IMG/VR virus record: IMGVR_UViG_3300048930_000079
Location: 1-22,096 of that record
Reading direction: 5' to 3' (one strand)
DNA: 22,096 nucleotides
Source: a virus
The notes under the pieces are model-generated. The model was not told the DNA's origin. It saw nothing but the letters and a program-made list of their open reading frames with translations, and ran no database searches. Below are positions 1 to 6,037 of the stretch, one piece after another; position 1 is the first letter of the stretch; every line of letters starts with the position of its first letter. Both the position numbers and the translations under genes were made by a program.

Positions 1-283
1 CCAAGCGAATACGCTTGCATACTCGCTTGTGATCTGCTCCTGGTTTCGTCGGCAGGTCGAGAATCTGCTCCGCTTCAACTTTCCAGATTCGTGTTTCAGG
101 GTCGCTGTAGTAGGCCCACGGCCCGCTCGGATGGTCACAGAAATGAAAACCGGAACCGCACAGCTCGATTTCACCTTCGTGTTCATGCCACTCGCCGGGA
201 ACGAATTGGAAACTGAGGCAACGCAAGTTCTTGTCAGTTGCCTTGTAGCCTGTCATTCGTTCGATAAATTTCTGTTCGCTCAT
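1..283 (-). CDS. DUF7666-like protein, 3' end cut by window edge
   Basis: An open minus-strand frame runs from an ATG at 283 to the left window edge without a stop, giving 94 visible residues. It begins MSEQKFIERMTGYKATDKNL and continues with a FQFVPGEWHEHEGEIELC segment, a GFHFCDHPSGPWAYY segment and an IWKVEAEQ segment. This follows a pattern I know from phage and bacterial proteins (Gly-Tyr/Phe-Lys-Ala, then C-x-G-F-H-F/A-C, then an aromatic-rich stretch and a VEA strand) that I recall being labelled DUF7666; the label is from memory. No biochemical function is known to me. The ATG overlaps the csrA stop as ATGA, so the two are probably translationally coupled in one operon. A second Met at codon 10 (position 256) is possible but less likely. 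Confidence 0.75.
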   Translation of the reverse strand, partial: MSEQKFIERMTGYKATDKNLRCLSFQFVPGEWHEHEGEIELCGSGFHFCDHPSGPWAYYSDPETRIWKVEAEQILDLPTKPGADHKRVCKRIRL

Positions 284-483
284 GCCGATTCACGCTCCTT
301 TCTTTGCTCGCCATCACGCTGGATCGCGTCGTACACTTCTTCGCGATGGATCGGCACGCTGGCGGCTGCTTCCAGGCCGATGCGCACCTTGTCGCCTTTG
401 ATGTTGGTGATGACGAGACGTACTTGATTGGCGCCTTCGCCGATGATGATCTTCTCGTTTCGCTTCCTGCTCAAAACTAACAT
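280..483 (-). CDS. csrA: CsrA/RsmA-family translational regulator
   Basis: This 67-aa protein is a clear CsrA. It starts MLVLSRKRNEKIIIG, has the central KGDKVRIGLEA strand and ends the conserved core with PIHREEVYDAI. Established knowledge: CsrA dimers bind GGA motifs in mRNA leaders, often over the ribosome binding site, to repress or sometimes stabilise transcripts. The RNA-contacting residues can be seen: L4 and R6 near the N-terminus, and R47 in HREEVY, matching R44 of the E. coli protein. The loop after strand 2 is about three residues longer than in E. coli. A strong Shine-Dalgarno (GGAGG, 491-495) lies 7 bases before the ATG. The gene follows an 81-aa Cys-rich protein and overlaps the next gene by 4 bases. 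I infer that it helps the phage redirect host or phage mRNA translation; targets cannot be read from this window apart from its own leader. Confidence 0.96.
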   Translation of the reverse strand: MLVLSRKRNEKIIIGEGANQVRLVITNIKGDKVRIGLEAAASVPIHREEVYDAIQRDGEQRKERESA

Positions 484-547
484 GCGTTTTCCTCCGTGCT
501 TGGTGCTGTTTGCGTTTCCTCAAAACCTCCGGCGCGTTTCCGCGCCG
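484..547 (-). promoter_or_regulatory. csrA leader with GGA-loop hairpin, candidate CsrA autoregulatory element
   Basis: Reading the minus strand, positions 547-530 form a stem CGGCGC / GCGCCG closing a loop GGAAAC, with GGA exposed in the loop. The motif GGAAACGC occurs there (541-534) and again unpaired at 519-512. A close variant, GGAAAACGC, lies at 492-484 and overlaps the csrA Shine-Dalgarno GGAGG. Known CsrA targets carry GGA in hairpin loops plus a second GGA over the ribosome binding site, commonly tens of bases apart, which matches this layout. Autoregulation is an inference. Confidence 0.6.
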
Positions 548-557
548 CCGCCGTGAG

Positions 558-803
558 CTATGCTTGACACTCTTGGCATTCGCATTTCTGAACGCCGCAC
601 TCGATGCGTTGCAGCATATCCATGTACACCACCGAGATTTTCTCGCGGCTATCCCACCTAGCGGAAACCAGGTAGTGACATCCGGTGGCGACTCGAAACG
701 TCATTCCATCGGGCGCGATTGCTTCCACTTCGTTTTGCGCAAATTCCAACGTGATACCTGTCGCCTTAGCTTTCTCGATCAGCTTTTCTTTTGTGCTGGT
801 CAT
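558..803 (-). CDS. Hypothetical protein with C-terminal cysteine cluster
   Basis: I do not recognise this 81-aa protein. Residues 1-66 alternate short helix and strand patterns (TKEKLIEKAKATGITLEF, then FRVATGCHYLVSARW and ISVVYMDMLQRIE), suggesting a compact alpha/beta fold. The last 13 residues hold C69, C74, C76 and C79 (spacing C-x4-C-x-C-x2-C), with one more Cys at 42. Such a cluster could bind zinc or form disulfides; no nuclease or ribbon family can be named. The Shine-Dalgarno is weak (GAAAG region before the ATG at 803). It lies between a 114-aa unknown and csrA in a predicted single transcript, so a regulatory or anti-host role is possible but unproven. Confidence 0.65.
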   Translation of the reverse strand: MTSTKEKLIEKAKATGITLEFAQNEVEAIAPDGMTFRVATGCHYLVSARWDSREKISVVYMDMLQRIECGVQKCECQECQA

Positions 804-827
804 TTTAATTCTTTCGTGTGTTCCGAC

Positions 828-1172
828 TCACCCAGTCGGCGAGCGGCCGGCGTTTACGAAATTAACCCTGACCTGTATCTGCGCCGGCGAGCCATAGATG
901 TGGTAATGTACGTTTCGATGACTGGCGTGCAGGATGCCTCCAATCGGCCCGTGGTCGCTCACTCGGCAGAGTTCTCCGGCGCGAACTAAGTAGGTGCTGC
1001 CGACATGCGTTTTTGTGACCGACCAACCGTTCTCACGTAAGGACGCTACCGCCGCTAGCAGATCGTCTCGCGTGTCGAGGTCTGTGAATCCAGCACACCA
1101 TCCAGGCAACGACGCTTGGTAGGCCGTCCAGGCGGCTTGGGCAGCTTTACGCTCTTGGCGACTTTCTAGCAT
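828..1172 (-). CDS. Hypothetical protein, first gene of the csrA operon
   Basis: This 114-aa protein matches no family I know. It has a basic, Ala-rich N-terminal helix (ESRQERKAAQAAWTAY), then a segment with GWCAGFTDLDTRDDLLAAVASLRENGW that looks like strand-helix, and a C-terminal strand-rich half with several His residues (ILHASHRNVHYHIYG). AAGGGG sits 8 bases before the ATG at 1172, supporting this start. A near-consensus sigma70 promoter lies immediately upstream (1197-1225), so this is the promoter-proximal gene of the block leading to csrA and the DUF7666-like gene. The gap to the next gene is 24 bases. Confidence 0.68.
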   Translation of the reverse strand: MLESRQERKAAQAAWTAYQASLPGWCAGFTDLDTRDDLLAAVASLRENGWSVTKTHVGSTYLVRAGELCRVSDHGPIGGILHASHRNVHYHIYGSPAQIQVRVNFVNAGRSPTG

Positions 1173-1196
1173 TTTGTTTCCCCTTTGACTGTGTCC

Positions 1197-1225
1197 ATCA
1201 TATGCTTTCGTCCCGGCCAGGTCAA
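1197..1225 (-). promoter_or_regulatory. Sigma70-like promoter of the csrA operon
   Basis: On the minus strand TTGACC (1225-1220) and TATGAT (1202-1197) are separated by exactly 17 bases. Each matches five of six bases of the TTGACA / TATAAT consensus. Transcription would begin near 1190, leaving a leader of about 18 bases with the AAGGGG Shine-Dalgarno before the ATG at 1172. The promoter lies in the only intergenic gap of this block (1173-1266). No clear operator palindrome overlaps it. Confidence 0.7.
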
Positions 1226-1266
1226 TAGCATCAGGCTAAATATCGCAAGATTTTTTTGTGGGACTG

Positions 1267-1482
1267 TTACGTTCGCCCTAACTGCTTACGGTGACTAAAG
1301 TTAGGGTTTCCGGGAATTGTTCGGCAAACTTGTTTTAGCTGTCGAATTTCTGCCGGAGTGAAAAATAAGCACCCCAGGTATGTGCCGAGTTTTAGTCGGT
1401 CCGCGTGTCGCCGGACGGTGCGAGGGGAGCAGCCGATTAGCTCGGCTACTTGGTTCGTGCGGTATAGATCCGTGACATCCAT
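1267..1482 (-). CDS. Small MerR/excisionase-like helix-turn-helix regulator
   Basis: This 71-aa protein carries a helix-turn-helix at residues 8-30 (RTNQVAELIGCSPRTVRRHA), followed by a short wing and the FFTPAEIRQLK strand-helix typical of AlpA/excisionase and MerR-type DNA-binding domains. The basic tail (SHRKQLGR) could add DNA contacts. Such proteins act as phage transcription regulators or recombination directionality factors; no integrase is visible here, so a regulator is slightly favoured. There is no Shine-Dalgarno, and the ATG at 1482 coincides with the predicted start of transcription from the promoter just upstream, so the mRNA is probably leaderless. A 7-bp inverted repeat (1276-1306) lies inside the 3' end of the gene. 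The gene sits between the end of the late operon and the csrA operon, where a switch regulator would be expected. Confidence 0.8.
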   Translation of the reverse strand: MDVTDLYRTNQVAELIGCSPRTVRRHADRLKLGTYLGCLFFTPAEIRQLKQVCRTIPGNPNFSHRKQLGRT

Positions 1483-1487
1483 ACTGT

Positions 1488-1516
1488 ATTATTGTCCGCG
1501 AGAGGTCGGGCGTCAA
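1488..1516 (-). promoter_or_regulatory. Sigma70-like promoter giving a leaderless transcript
   Basis: On the minus strand TTGACG (1516-1511) and AATAAT (1493-1488) are spaced by 17 bases. Each matches five of six consensus bases. The usual start, 6-8 bases after the -10 box, falls at 1482-1480, exactly on the ATG of the 71-aa regulator, and no Shine-Dalgarno precedes that ATG. The -35 box is flanked upstream by a 16-bp tandem repeat. Confidence 0.68.
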
Positions 1517-1524
1517 GTTTGGCC

Positions 1525-1556
1525 CCAGATGCCGATCCCGCCAGATGCCGATCCCG
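1525..1556. repeat. Perfect 16-bp tandem direct repeat next to the regulator promoter
   Basis: CCAGATGCCGATCCCG occurs twice head to tail (1525-1540 and 1541-1556) with no mismatch. The block fills the space between the stop codon of the last late gene (1557-1559) and a point 8 bases from the -35 box of the regulator promoter. Direct repeats placed just upstream of a -35 box can be binding sites for an activator or an autoregulator. They could instead be a chance slippage duplication. Confidence 0.85.
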
Positions 1557-2432
1557 TTAGAAAAACATCGGGATGACTGTCAAATAACAATAAAAAATCG
1601 CACCATCGGCAGCGAATAACGACTTCTCCGCTTTAATGCGAATCTCCGAGGCGGCCGTAACGCTCAATATCTGTGACCACGACGCCGCCCACGGATCGCC
1701 GTCAGCCAAGCCTGACGTATTCACAATGACGGTTTCTGTGGTCGGATAATCGGTGAGCCCACCATAACCGCTCAAAGTGATTTGCATTCTCCCGCTGCCG
1801 TTCGCGCTAAACAGCCAGAGGTGCGAACCGTGAAACTTGTGATTGAACCAATAGTCGCCGCTGCTCTCCGAGATTTCCACCACATTGTAATTTCCCGTCC
1901 CAGACGGATAGACGAGATTGCTATTGTTGAGCATGTCTGCCATCGGGATCGTCGTCGCCGTGCCGTCCACGGTCATTGCGGACATGGAAGGAATGCCGCC
2001 CTTGAATGCCGCATGTGGACGGCCAAGAGCGATAGCACCGCTGGCCGCCTGCCGGGACATGCTGCTGTTGAGCGGCATGACATACTTTTCGCCGTTGATC
2101 TCGTGAAGCGTTCCCATCGCTCCAAGTGGTGCGTCAAATGCGGCACACCAGTACGCTTCAAAGGCAACGCCGCTGGAATCCAAGTCGCCATCGGTTGCGT
2201 CAATAGCGTCAGCGTATTTGAAATCCGCAGTGCTTAGTTCGCCATCGGTGGCCATCCCGGTTGCGGTCGTGTATACCTGGACAAGACGCGCGCCGCCGCC
2301 TGGATACCGCCAAGGCAGCCGCTTCCGTTGATGCGCGCCGCGCCCATGCAACGCCCCGCTTTCATAATCGCGGAGCATTGTCAGCAAGCGACGTATCGCG
2401 CCTTCATCGAGACCATAAATCCGACCTGCCAT
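1557..2432 (-). CDS. Putative virion structural protein, last gene of the late operon
   Basis: This 291-aa protein has a short basic N-terminal helix region (GRIYGLDEGAIRRLLTMLRDYESG, then HGRGAHQRKR) followed by about 240 residues rich in Gly, Ser, Thr and aromatic residues and poor in Lys, typical of beta-structured tail or capsid-surface proteins. I have the impression that the N-terminal pattern recurs in planctomycete prophages, but I cannot name a family. The ATG overlaps the upstream stop as TAATG, so it is coupled to the 273-aa structural gene. Right after its stop come the 16-bp tandem repeat and the regulator promoter. There is no intrinsic terminator, so late transcription probably runs on into the regulator. 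Confidence 0.72.
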   Translation of the reverse strand: MAGRIYGLDEGAIRRLLTMLRDYESGALHGRGAHQRKRLPWRYPGGGARLVQVYTTATGMATDGELSTADFKYADAIDATDGDLDSSGVAFEAYWCAAFDAPLGAMGTLHEINGEKYVMPLNSSMSRQAASGAIALGRPHAAFKGGIPSMSAMTVDGTATTIPMADMLNNSNLVYPSGTGNYNVVEISESSGDYWFNHKFHGSHLWLFSANGSGRMQITLSGYGGLTDYPTTETVIVNTSGLADGDPWAASWSQILSVTAASEIRIKAEKSLFAADGAIFYCYLTVIPMFF

Positions 2433-3253
2433 TATGTCACCGAGATAATGACGCTATCGGCCACCACAACGTCATTGGTAATGGTTACTGCTTGCGGGTT
2501 CATACGCATAGTGCTAAAGCCTTTGTAGATGGTCAGGTTCGTGATCGTGCGAGGAACGCCGCTTTGTGTCCAGTCGGCAGAACCGCCGTGCATGTTTACG
2601 TCGATCACCGTGCCTGTGCTGTTATGCACAAACGCCCCGCCGTTGACGTTTACTTTCGTCGCTGCCGCCGCCAAGAGAAGCGTCAGCGTGCCGCCGGAAA
2701 CGTCTGCGTCGATGATTGTGGCCTCACTCGTTACCGTGCCCGCTAGGATGTCGATACTCGTTCCAGTGAGTGTCACGCCCGAACCGATGCCGATAGTTGC
2801 CTGCCCGCCAGTCGTCCGTACCGCCGTCGTCACGGTCGATGTTTCGCCGGAGCGAATTGCCAGCCCAACGCGCCCGCGAGTGACTGATAGCACGGTAATT
2901 GCGGAGCCGATGAGGTACAGGCCGTAGTTGCCCGTTGTTGCGTTCGCCGTATTCCGAACGTCCAATGGGATGGCCGCAGCCCCAACGTCTATGTAGGCTG
3001 TTCCCTGCCCCGAAAAGGAAAAGGCATTGGGGTCGATTTCCAGAAACGCCGCCGACGTGCCGATGGTTCCCGTGTAGCCTTCCTCGACGATAAAATCACC
3101 GATGGCGACGGCCGACTGGTCTAAACTGGTGCTGATCGATCCGCCACCCGCTGGGATGCGGACGTTATCTCCGGTGCTCGGAACGCCAGACGGAGACCAA
3201 TTGCCAGCCGTGCCGTAGTTGCCATCCGCACCGACCCAAAGTTTTTCTGCCAT
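2432..3253 (-). CDS. Beta-solenoid-like tail or surface protein
   Basis: The 273-aa product starts MAEKLWVGADGNYGTAGNWS and continues SGVPSTGDNVRIPAGGG. That is the W-x-G-x-(P)-x-x-G-D-x-V-x-I pattern found at the start of right-handed beta-helix or strand-loop-strand adhesins and phage tail proteins. The rest is a long run of short strands separated by Gly/Thr/Ser turns (ATIIDADVSGGTLTLLL, VNVNGGAFVHNSTGTVIDVN), consistent with stacked rungs. A surface or receptor-facing role in the virion is likely. The ATG at 3253 has GAGGA 7 bases upstream, in a 12-base spacer shared with the divergent plus-strand gene. No promoter fits in the spacer, so expression depends on read-through from the tape-measure block across the antisense moron. 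Confidence 0.75.
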   Translation of the reverse strand: MAEKLWVGADGNYGTAGNWSPSGVPSTGDNVRIPAGGGSISTSLDQSAVAIGDFIVEEGYTGTIGTSAAFLEIDPNAFSFSGQGTAYIDVGAAAIPLDVRNTANATTGNYGLYLIGSAITVLSVTRGRVGLAIRSGETSTVTTAVRTTGGQATIGIGSGVTLTGTSIDILAGTVTSEATIIDADVSGGTLTLLLAAAATKVNVNGGAFVHNSTGTVIDVNMHGGSADWTQSGVPRTITNLTIYKGFSTMRMNPQAVTITNDVVVADSVIISVT

Positions 3254-3265
3254 AGGAGTATCCTC
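3254..3265. promoter_or_regulatory. Symmetric back-to-back ribosome binding sites
   Basis: The 12-base spacer between divergent starts contains the interrupted palindrome AGGA-GTA-TCCT (3254-3264). On the plus strand AGGAG (3254-3258) is 7 bases from the GTG at 3266. On the minus strand GAGGA (3265-3261) is 7 bases from the ATG at 3253. One palindrome therefore supplies both Shine-Dalgarno sequences. Confidence 0.75.
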
Positions 3266-3679
3266 GTGCGTCGTCGCAAATCATCGAATGCAATTTTGGT
3301 TGTACTTGGCGTCCTGACCGCTGCCGCCTTGTTGCTTGTCTGCGTTGTTGCCATCGTCGCTCTCGAAAATGGCGTGATTCGTCCGCCCTCAATTCCACCG
3401 TCCGCCGTTCCCTTCCATTCACTAGGACCAAGCTACCGATCAATAAAAACCGGAATGAGTCGCAGTCAGGTCGTTTCAGTTATGGGCAGTGACTTCATTA
3501 GCGAGGCGGAAATGGATTTTCAGTCAATTGTGATCGAGCCAGGCTTTGAACCAACGAACCACAATATCGAGGTTCTTGGCTGGCGTGATTCCGACCGTCT
3601 TATTGTGGTTGGCTTTCATAATGGCAAAGTAATAACGAAGGGGTTTTATCGTGGCGACTTAAAGGTCAGCGATTGGTAG
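3266..3679 (+). CDS. Membrane-anchored BamE/SmpA-like protein, phage moron
   Basis: This 137-aa protein is the only credible plus-strand gene. It has a basic N-terminus (MRRRKSSN), one hydrophobic segment at about residues 9-33, a Pro-rich linker (RPPSIPPSAVPF) and a C-terminal domain. That domain has IKTGMSRSQVVSVMG, the signature helix entry of BamE/SmpA/OmlA-like folds, and a final GFHNGKVITKGFY strand pair. The Cys at 26 lacks a proper lipobox (Val at -1), so a signal anchor is more likely than a lipoprotein, with the domain outside the inner membrane. The start is a GTG with AGGAG 7 bases upstream. No minus-strand gene covers 3266-3658. The 3' end overlaps the convergent 320-aa gene by 21 bases. 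Opposite orientation and non-virion character mark it as a moron; superinfection exclusion or envelope modification is inference. Confidence 0.85.
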   Translation: MRRRKSSNAILVVLGVLTAAALLLVCVVAIVALENGVIRPPSIPPSAVPFHSLGPSYRSIKTGMSRSQVVSVMGSDFISEAEMDFQSIVIEPGFEPTNHNIEVLGWRDSDRLIVVGFHNGKVITKGFYRGDLKVSDW

Positions 3680-4621
3680 GTTGAGCAACGCAAACGGCAG
3701 TTGATCGTACACCTGCAAAATCACGAAGTGCGGTAAGTCGGCAGGATGCAACTCGTCGCCGTCGGCATCAAGTAAACCGATTCGTGGCTGCGGCGGGTCG
3801 TCTTCAGTCACAAACGCCTTAATCTTGTTTTCGTCGCTGGCGTCAATATAGTACGTACCAATATCCAATACTTTGAGATTCCAATCTTCTTTCTCGAAAA
3901 CAAAATTGTATGTGACTCTCCAGGATTTGAATCCGTTTCTGTACACGCGGTCTGCTTCGATACGGCAACGCACCGTGTTGGGCGGAGCGCCTAAAAAGTT
4001 ATCAGAGTTGGTCGCGTCTTGATATGCTCGCACCGTCGCAAAGTCCAAAGCGATTTGATTGATGGTGATTGTCAGAATCGGGCGACTGGTTTCGTACTCC
4101 GGCGGCGGGTCGAATTTCTCTCCGGCGGAGTTTACAGCACCGGCACCGACCCATCCCTTGAGCGGATTCTGGCTAATGGGGTTCCTCGTGGACTCAACGG
4201 GCACAACCTTAGTCTCAAAGCCAAAATGTACCGCTGGCGATTCATCCTCAATATCTTCGTCGCCCTCAGCATCTGGTGCGTCTCCCTGATTACTGGCGGG
4301 GTCTGCGTGCTTGTTCGAGTAGACGATTTCCACGGCCCACGCGGTATGCGAACCGGGAATCTGCTGGGCACGCCGCTCGACCACTCTCACCAGCGGATCA
4401 TACTCAGTTACTTTGTTCTGCGAATCTCGCACCTCGTAGATGTGATTCAGCAGCGGGATCCCATCTGTGAGCGCGACGCGTAAAGCGCCGGAACGTGGTT
4501 CGTCGGTTTCCACGATATAGACGCGGCGATAGCGAATCTCAGTTCCGCCCTTTGCGTCAGTCGTCACGACTCGCTCGCGGTCTTGTGCTCTCTCGCCGAT
4601 TAGGGTTGTGCCGTTTGGCAT
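3659..4621 (-). CDS. Putative distal tail or baseplate protein
   Basis: This 320-aa protein directly follows the tape measure (TAATG overlap), the place usually held by distal tail or tail-hub proteins. I do not recognise a named family. Visible features are strand-rich N- and C-terminal parts (IRYRRVYIVETDEP, then WRVTYNFVFEKEDWNLKVLDIGTYYI) joined by an acidic linker with many Asp and Glu (DAPDAEGDEDIEDES, about residues 114-128). The last 45 residues include RIGLLDADGDELHPADLPHFVILQVYDQLPFALLNL, a pattern I associate with a recurrent protein after the tape measure in planctomycete phages, from memory only. It ends in a 21-base tail-to-tail overlap with the plus-strand moron. Confidence 0.75.
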   Translation of the reverse strand: MPNGTTLIGERAQDRERVVTTDAKGGTEIRYRRVYIVETDEPRSGALRVALTDGIPLLNHIYEVRDSQNKVTEYDPLVRVVERRAQQIPGSHTAWAVEIVYSNKHADPASNQGDAPDAEGDEDIEDESPAVHFGFETKVVPVESTRNPISQNPLKGWVGAGAVNSAGEKFDPPPEYETSRPILTITINQIALDFATVRAYQDATNSDNFLGAPPNTVRCRIEADRVYRNGFKSWRVTYNFVFEKEDWNLKVLDIGTYYIDASDENKIKAFVTEDDPPQPRIGLLDADGDELHPADLPHFVILQVYDQLPFALLNLPIADL

Positions 4622-6036
4622 TAGATAGGCGCCGCTTGTATAGGGTCGAGACGGTCCCGGATGTCGCGTAGCAACACGTTGCCTATCGCTAACTTCGCAC
4701 CTAAGTCTTTAACGGCAGGCAGAAGAGGCTTCATTGTATCGACTCGCGCTCGATTCTCAGCGCTAATGGCCTCGCTTGTCCCTTTCAGAAACGCGGCTGG
4801 CTTGAGATCTCGCATGGACTTGGCTAGACCTTTCATGGCGTCCTCTGCTCCTTGATTAATGCCGAGCTGCAACTCCATTTCGGCCTTTAGTCGAAGCACT
4901 TCCTCTGGCAGCTTATCACCTATCGCTTCGGCTTCCGCGCCTAAGTCTTCAGCGGATTTTGCCGTATCGTCGATTTGTTTTTCCAAGTCCTTGAATGCGT
5001 CCAAAACTAATCCGGTGGCCACTCCAGCGGCCACCATGCTAGTGGCGAGAATCGCCCAGCCTTTCGGCCCGCTGAGCGCTTGAGTGATTACCTGCGCCGA
5101 TGCCATCGCTTTCAAGGCGCCTACAATCGCTTTAATAATCGCTGGCATACGAGAGAGGATCGCTAACGCACCAACGAGCGTAATGCCGAATGTCATTACG
5201 GACGCACTAACCTTTAATTGTGATGCGTCCCACGACCTGAGCCAGTCGATCGTTTCTTTCGCCAAGTTCACGAACCGCCGCATGGTTGGCATTAGAAATT
5301 CGCCAATCTCAATACGCAGCAACCGAATTTCGTTGGTAAGTTTATTCCAGCGACCTTCCATTGTTTCAGATAGCTTTTCGAGGCGTCCATGAAACCGCCC
5401 TCCCGCTGCCGTTGCTGACTCAAAAGCTAACTCGACAAGACGAAGCGAGATTCCACCGTCTTCCATTTTCTTTATCAGGTCGCCCATATCTTCGCCGGTT
5501 AGCCGTGCGATTTCTTGCAGTGGATTAAATCCTGCTTCCGTCATCTGACGAAGATTCTGGCCTACCAGTTTTCCGGCGGCAACGGTTTGTCCGAATACGT
5601 TAGCCAACCGCATAAGCTTGTCGGAATCGTTGCCAGCGATAGCCGCAAGCTGCGTCATCACGGGAACAACCTTTTCCAAATCTGTATTGAATGCCAACAA
5701 GAGGCGGGAGGCATCGGATAGTTGCTCGAACCCGAACGGGCTTTTGACATCCAGATCACGCAGTCCCGCGATCATCTTGTTTGCGCCGGCCACACTGCCG
5801 GTCAGCACCTCGAAGTCCGCCTTGAGGGATTCCATTGAAGCGGCAAGTTTGACGCTGCCGGAAATCCATCCAGCGATGCCACGGCCAGCCATGACGCCAG
5901 CCCAAACACCTGCGATGCGTGATAGAGTGCCAGTTAATCCGCCGAGGTCAGACTGCAGACTTTTAATGCCGGTTCGCACACCTGACGTATCGGTGCCGAA
6001 TCGGATGGCGATATTAGAGATTGCATTTGCTGACAT
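4621..6036 (-). CDS. Tail tape measure protein
   Basis: This 471-aa protein begins with IAIRFGTDTSGVRTGIKSLQSDLGGL and has the tape-measure N-terminal domain: Leu-rich helices, KSPFGFEQLSDASRLLLAF, then a conserved GNDSDKLMRLANVFGQTVAAGKLVGQNLRQM segment. A hydrophobic stretch at about residues 275-345 follows (GITLVGALAILSRMP, GWAILATSMVAAGVATGLVL), as in many tape measures that contact the membrane, and then a helical C-terminus. The protein sets tail length and helps DNA entry. At roughly 1.5 angstrom per residue (a textbook rule), 471 residues would give a tail of about 70 nm, short for a siphovirus. It follows the two chaperone frames and precedes the distal tail gene. Confidence 0.92.
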   Translation of the reverse strand: MSANAISNIAIRFGTDTSGVRTGIKSLQSDLGGLTGTLSRIAGVWAGVMAGRGIAGWISGSVKLAASMESLKADFEVLTGSVAGANKMIAGLRDLDVKSPFGFEQLSDASRLLLAFNTDLEKVVPVMTQLAAIAGNDSDKLMRLANVFGQTVAAGKLVGQNLRQMTEAGFNPLQEIARLTGEDMGDLIKKMEDGGISLRLVELAFESATAAGGRFHGRLEKLSETMEGRWNKLTNEIRLLRIEIGEFLMPTMRRFVNLAKETIDWLRSWDASQLKVSASVMTFGITLVGALAILSRMPAIIKAIVGALKAMASAQVITQALSGPKGWAILATSMVAAGVATGLVLDAFKDLEKQIDDTAKSAEDLGAEAEAIGDKLPEEVLRLKAEMELQLGINQGAEDAMKGLAKSMRDLKPAAFLKGTSEAISAENRARVDTMKPLLPAVKDLGAKLAIGNVLLRDIRDRLDPIQAAPI

Positions 6037-6037
6037 A

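Noticed and set aside
29-989. Two plus-strand open frames (29-427 and 510-989) opposite csrA and its neighbours
   Set aside because: They are antisense to CsrA and to genes with promoter and Shine-Dalgarno support; the translated sequences show no protein-like pattern.
1276-1306. CCCTAAC / GTTAGGG inverted repeat at the end of the 71-aa regulator as a terminator
   Set aside because: It lies within the coding region, its loop is long (17 bases) and no T run follows on the minus strand; the nearby run is A on that strand.
3190-3265. Sigma70 promoter for the plus-strand moron
   Set aside because: TTGCCA occurs twice, but no acceptable -10 box lies 16-18 bases downstream, so the promoter remains unidentified.
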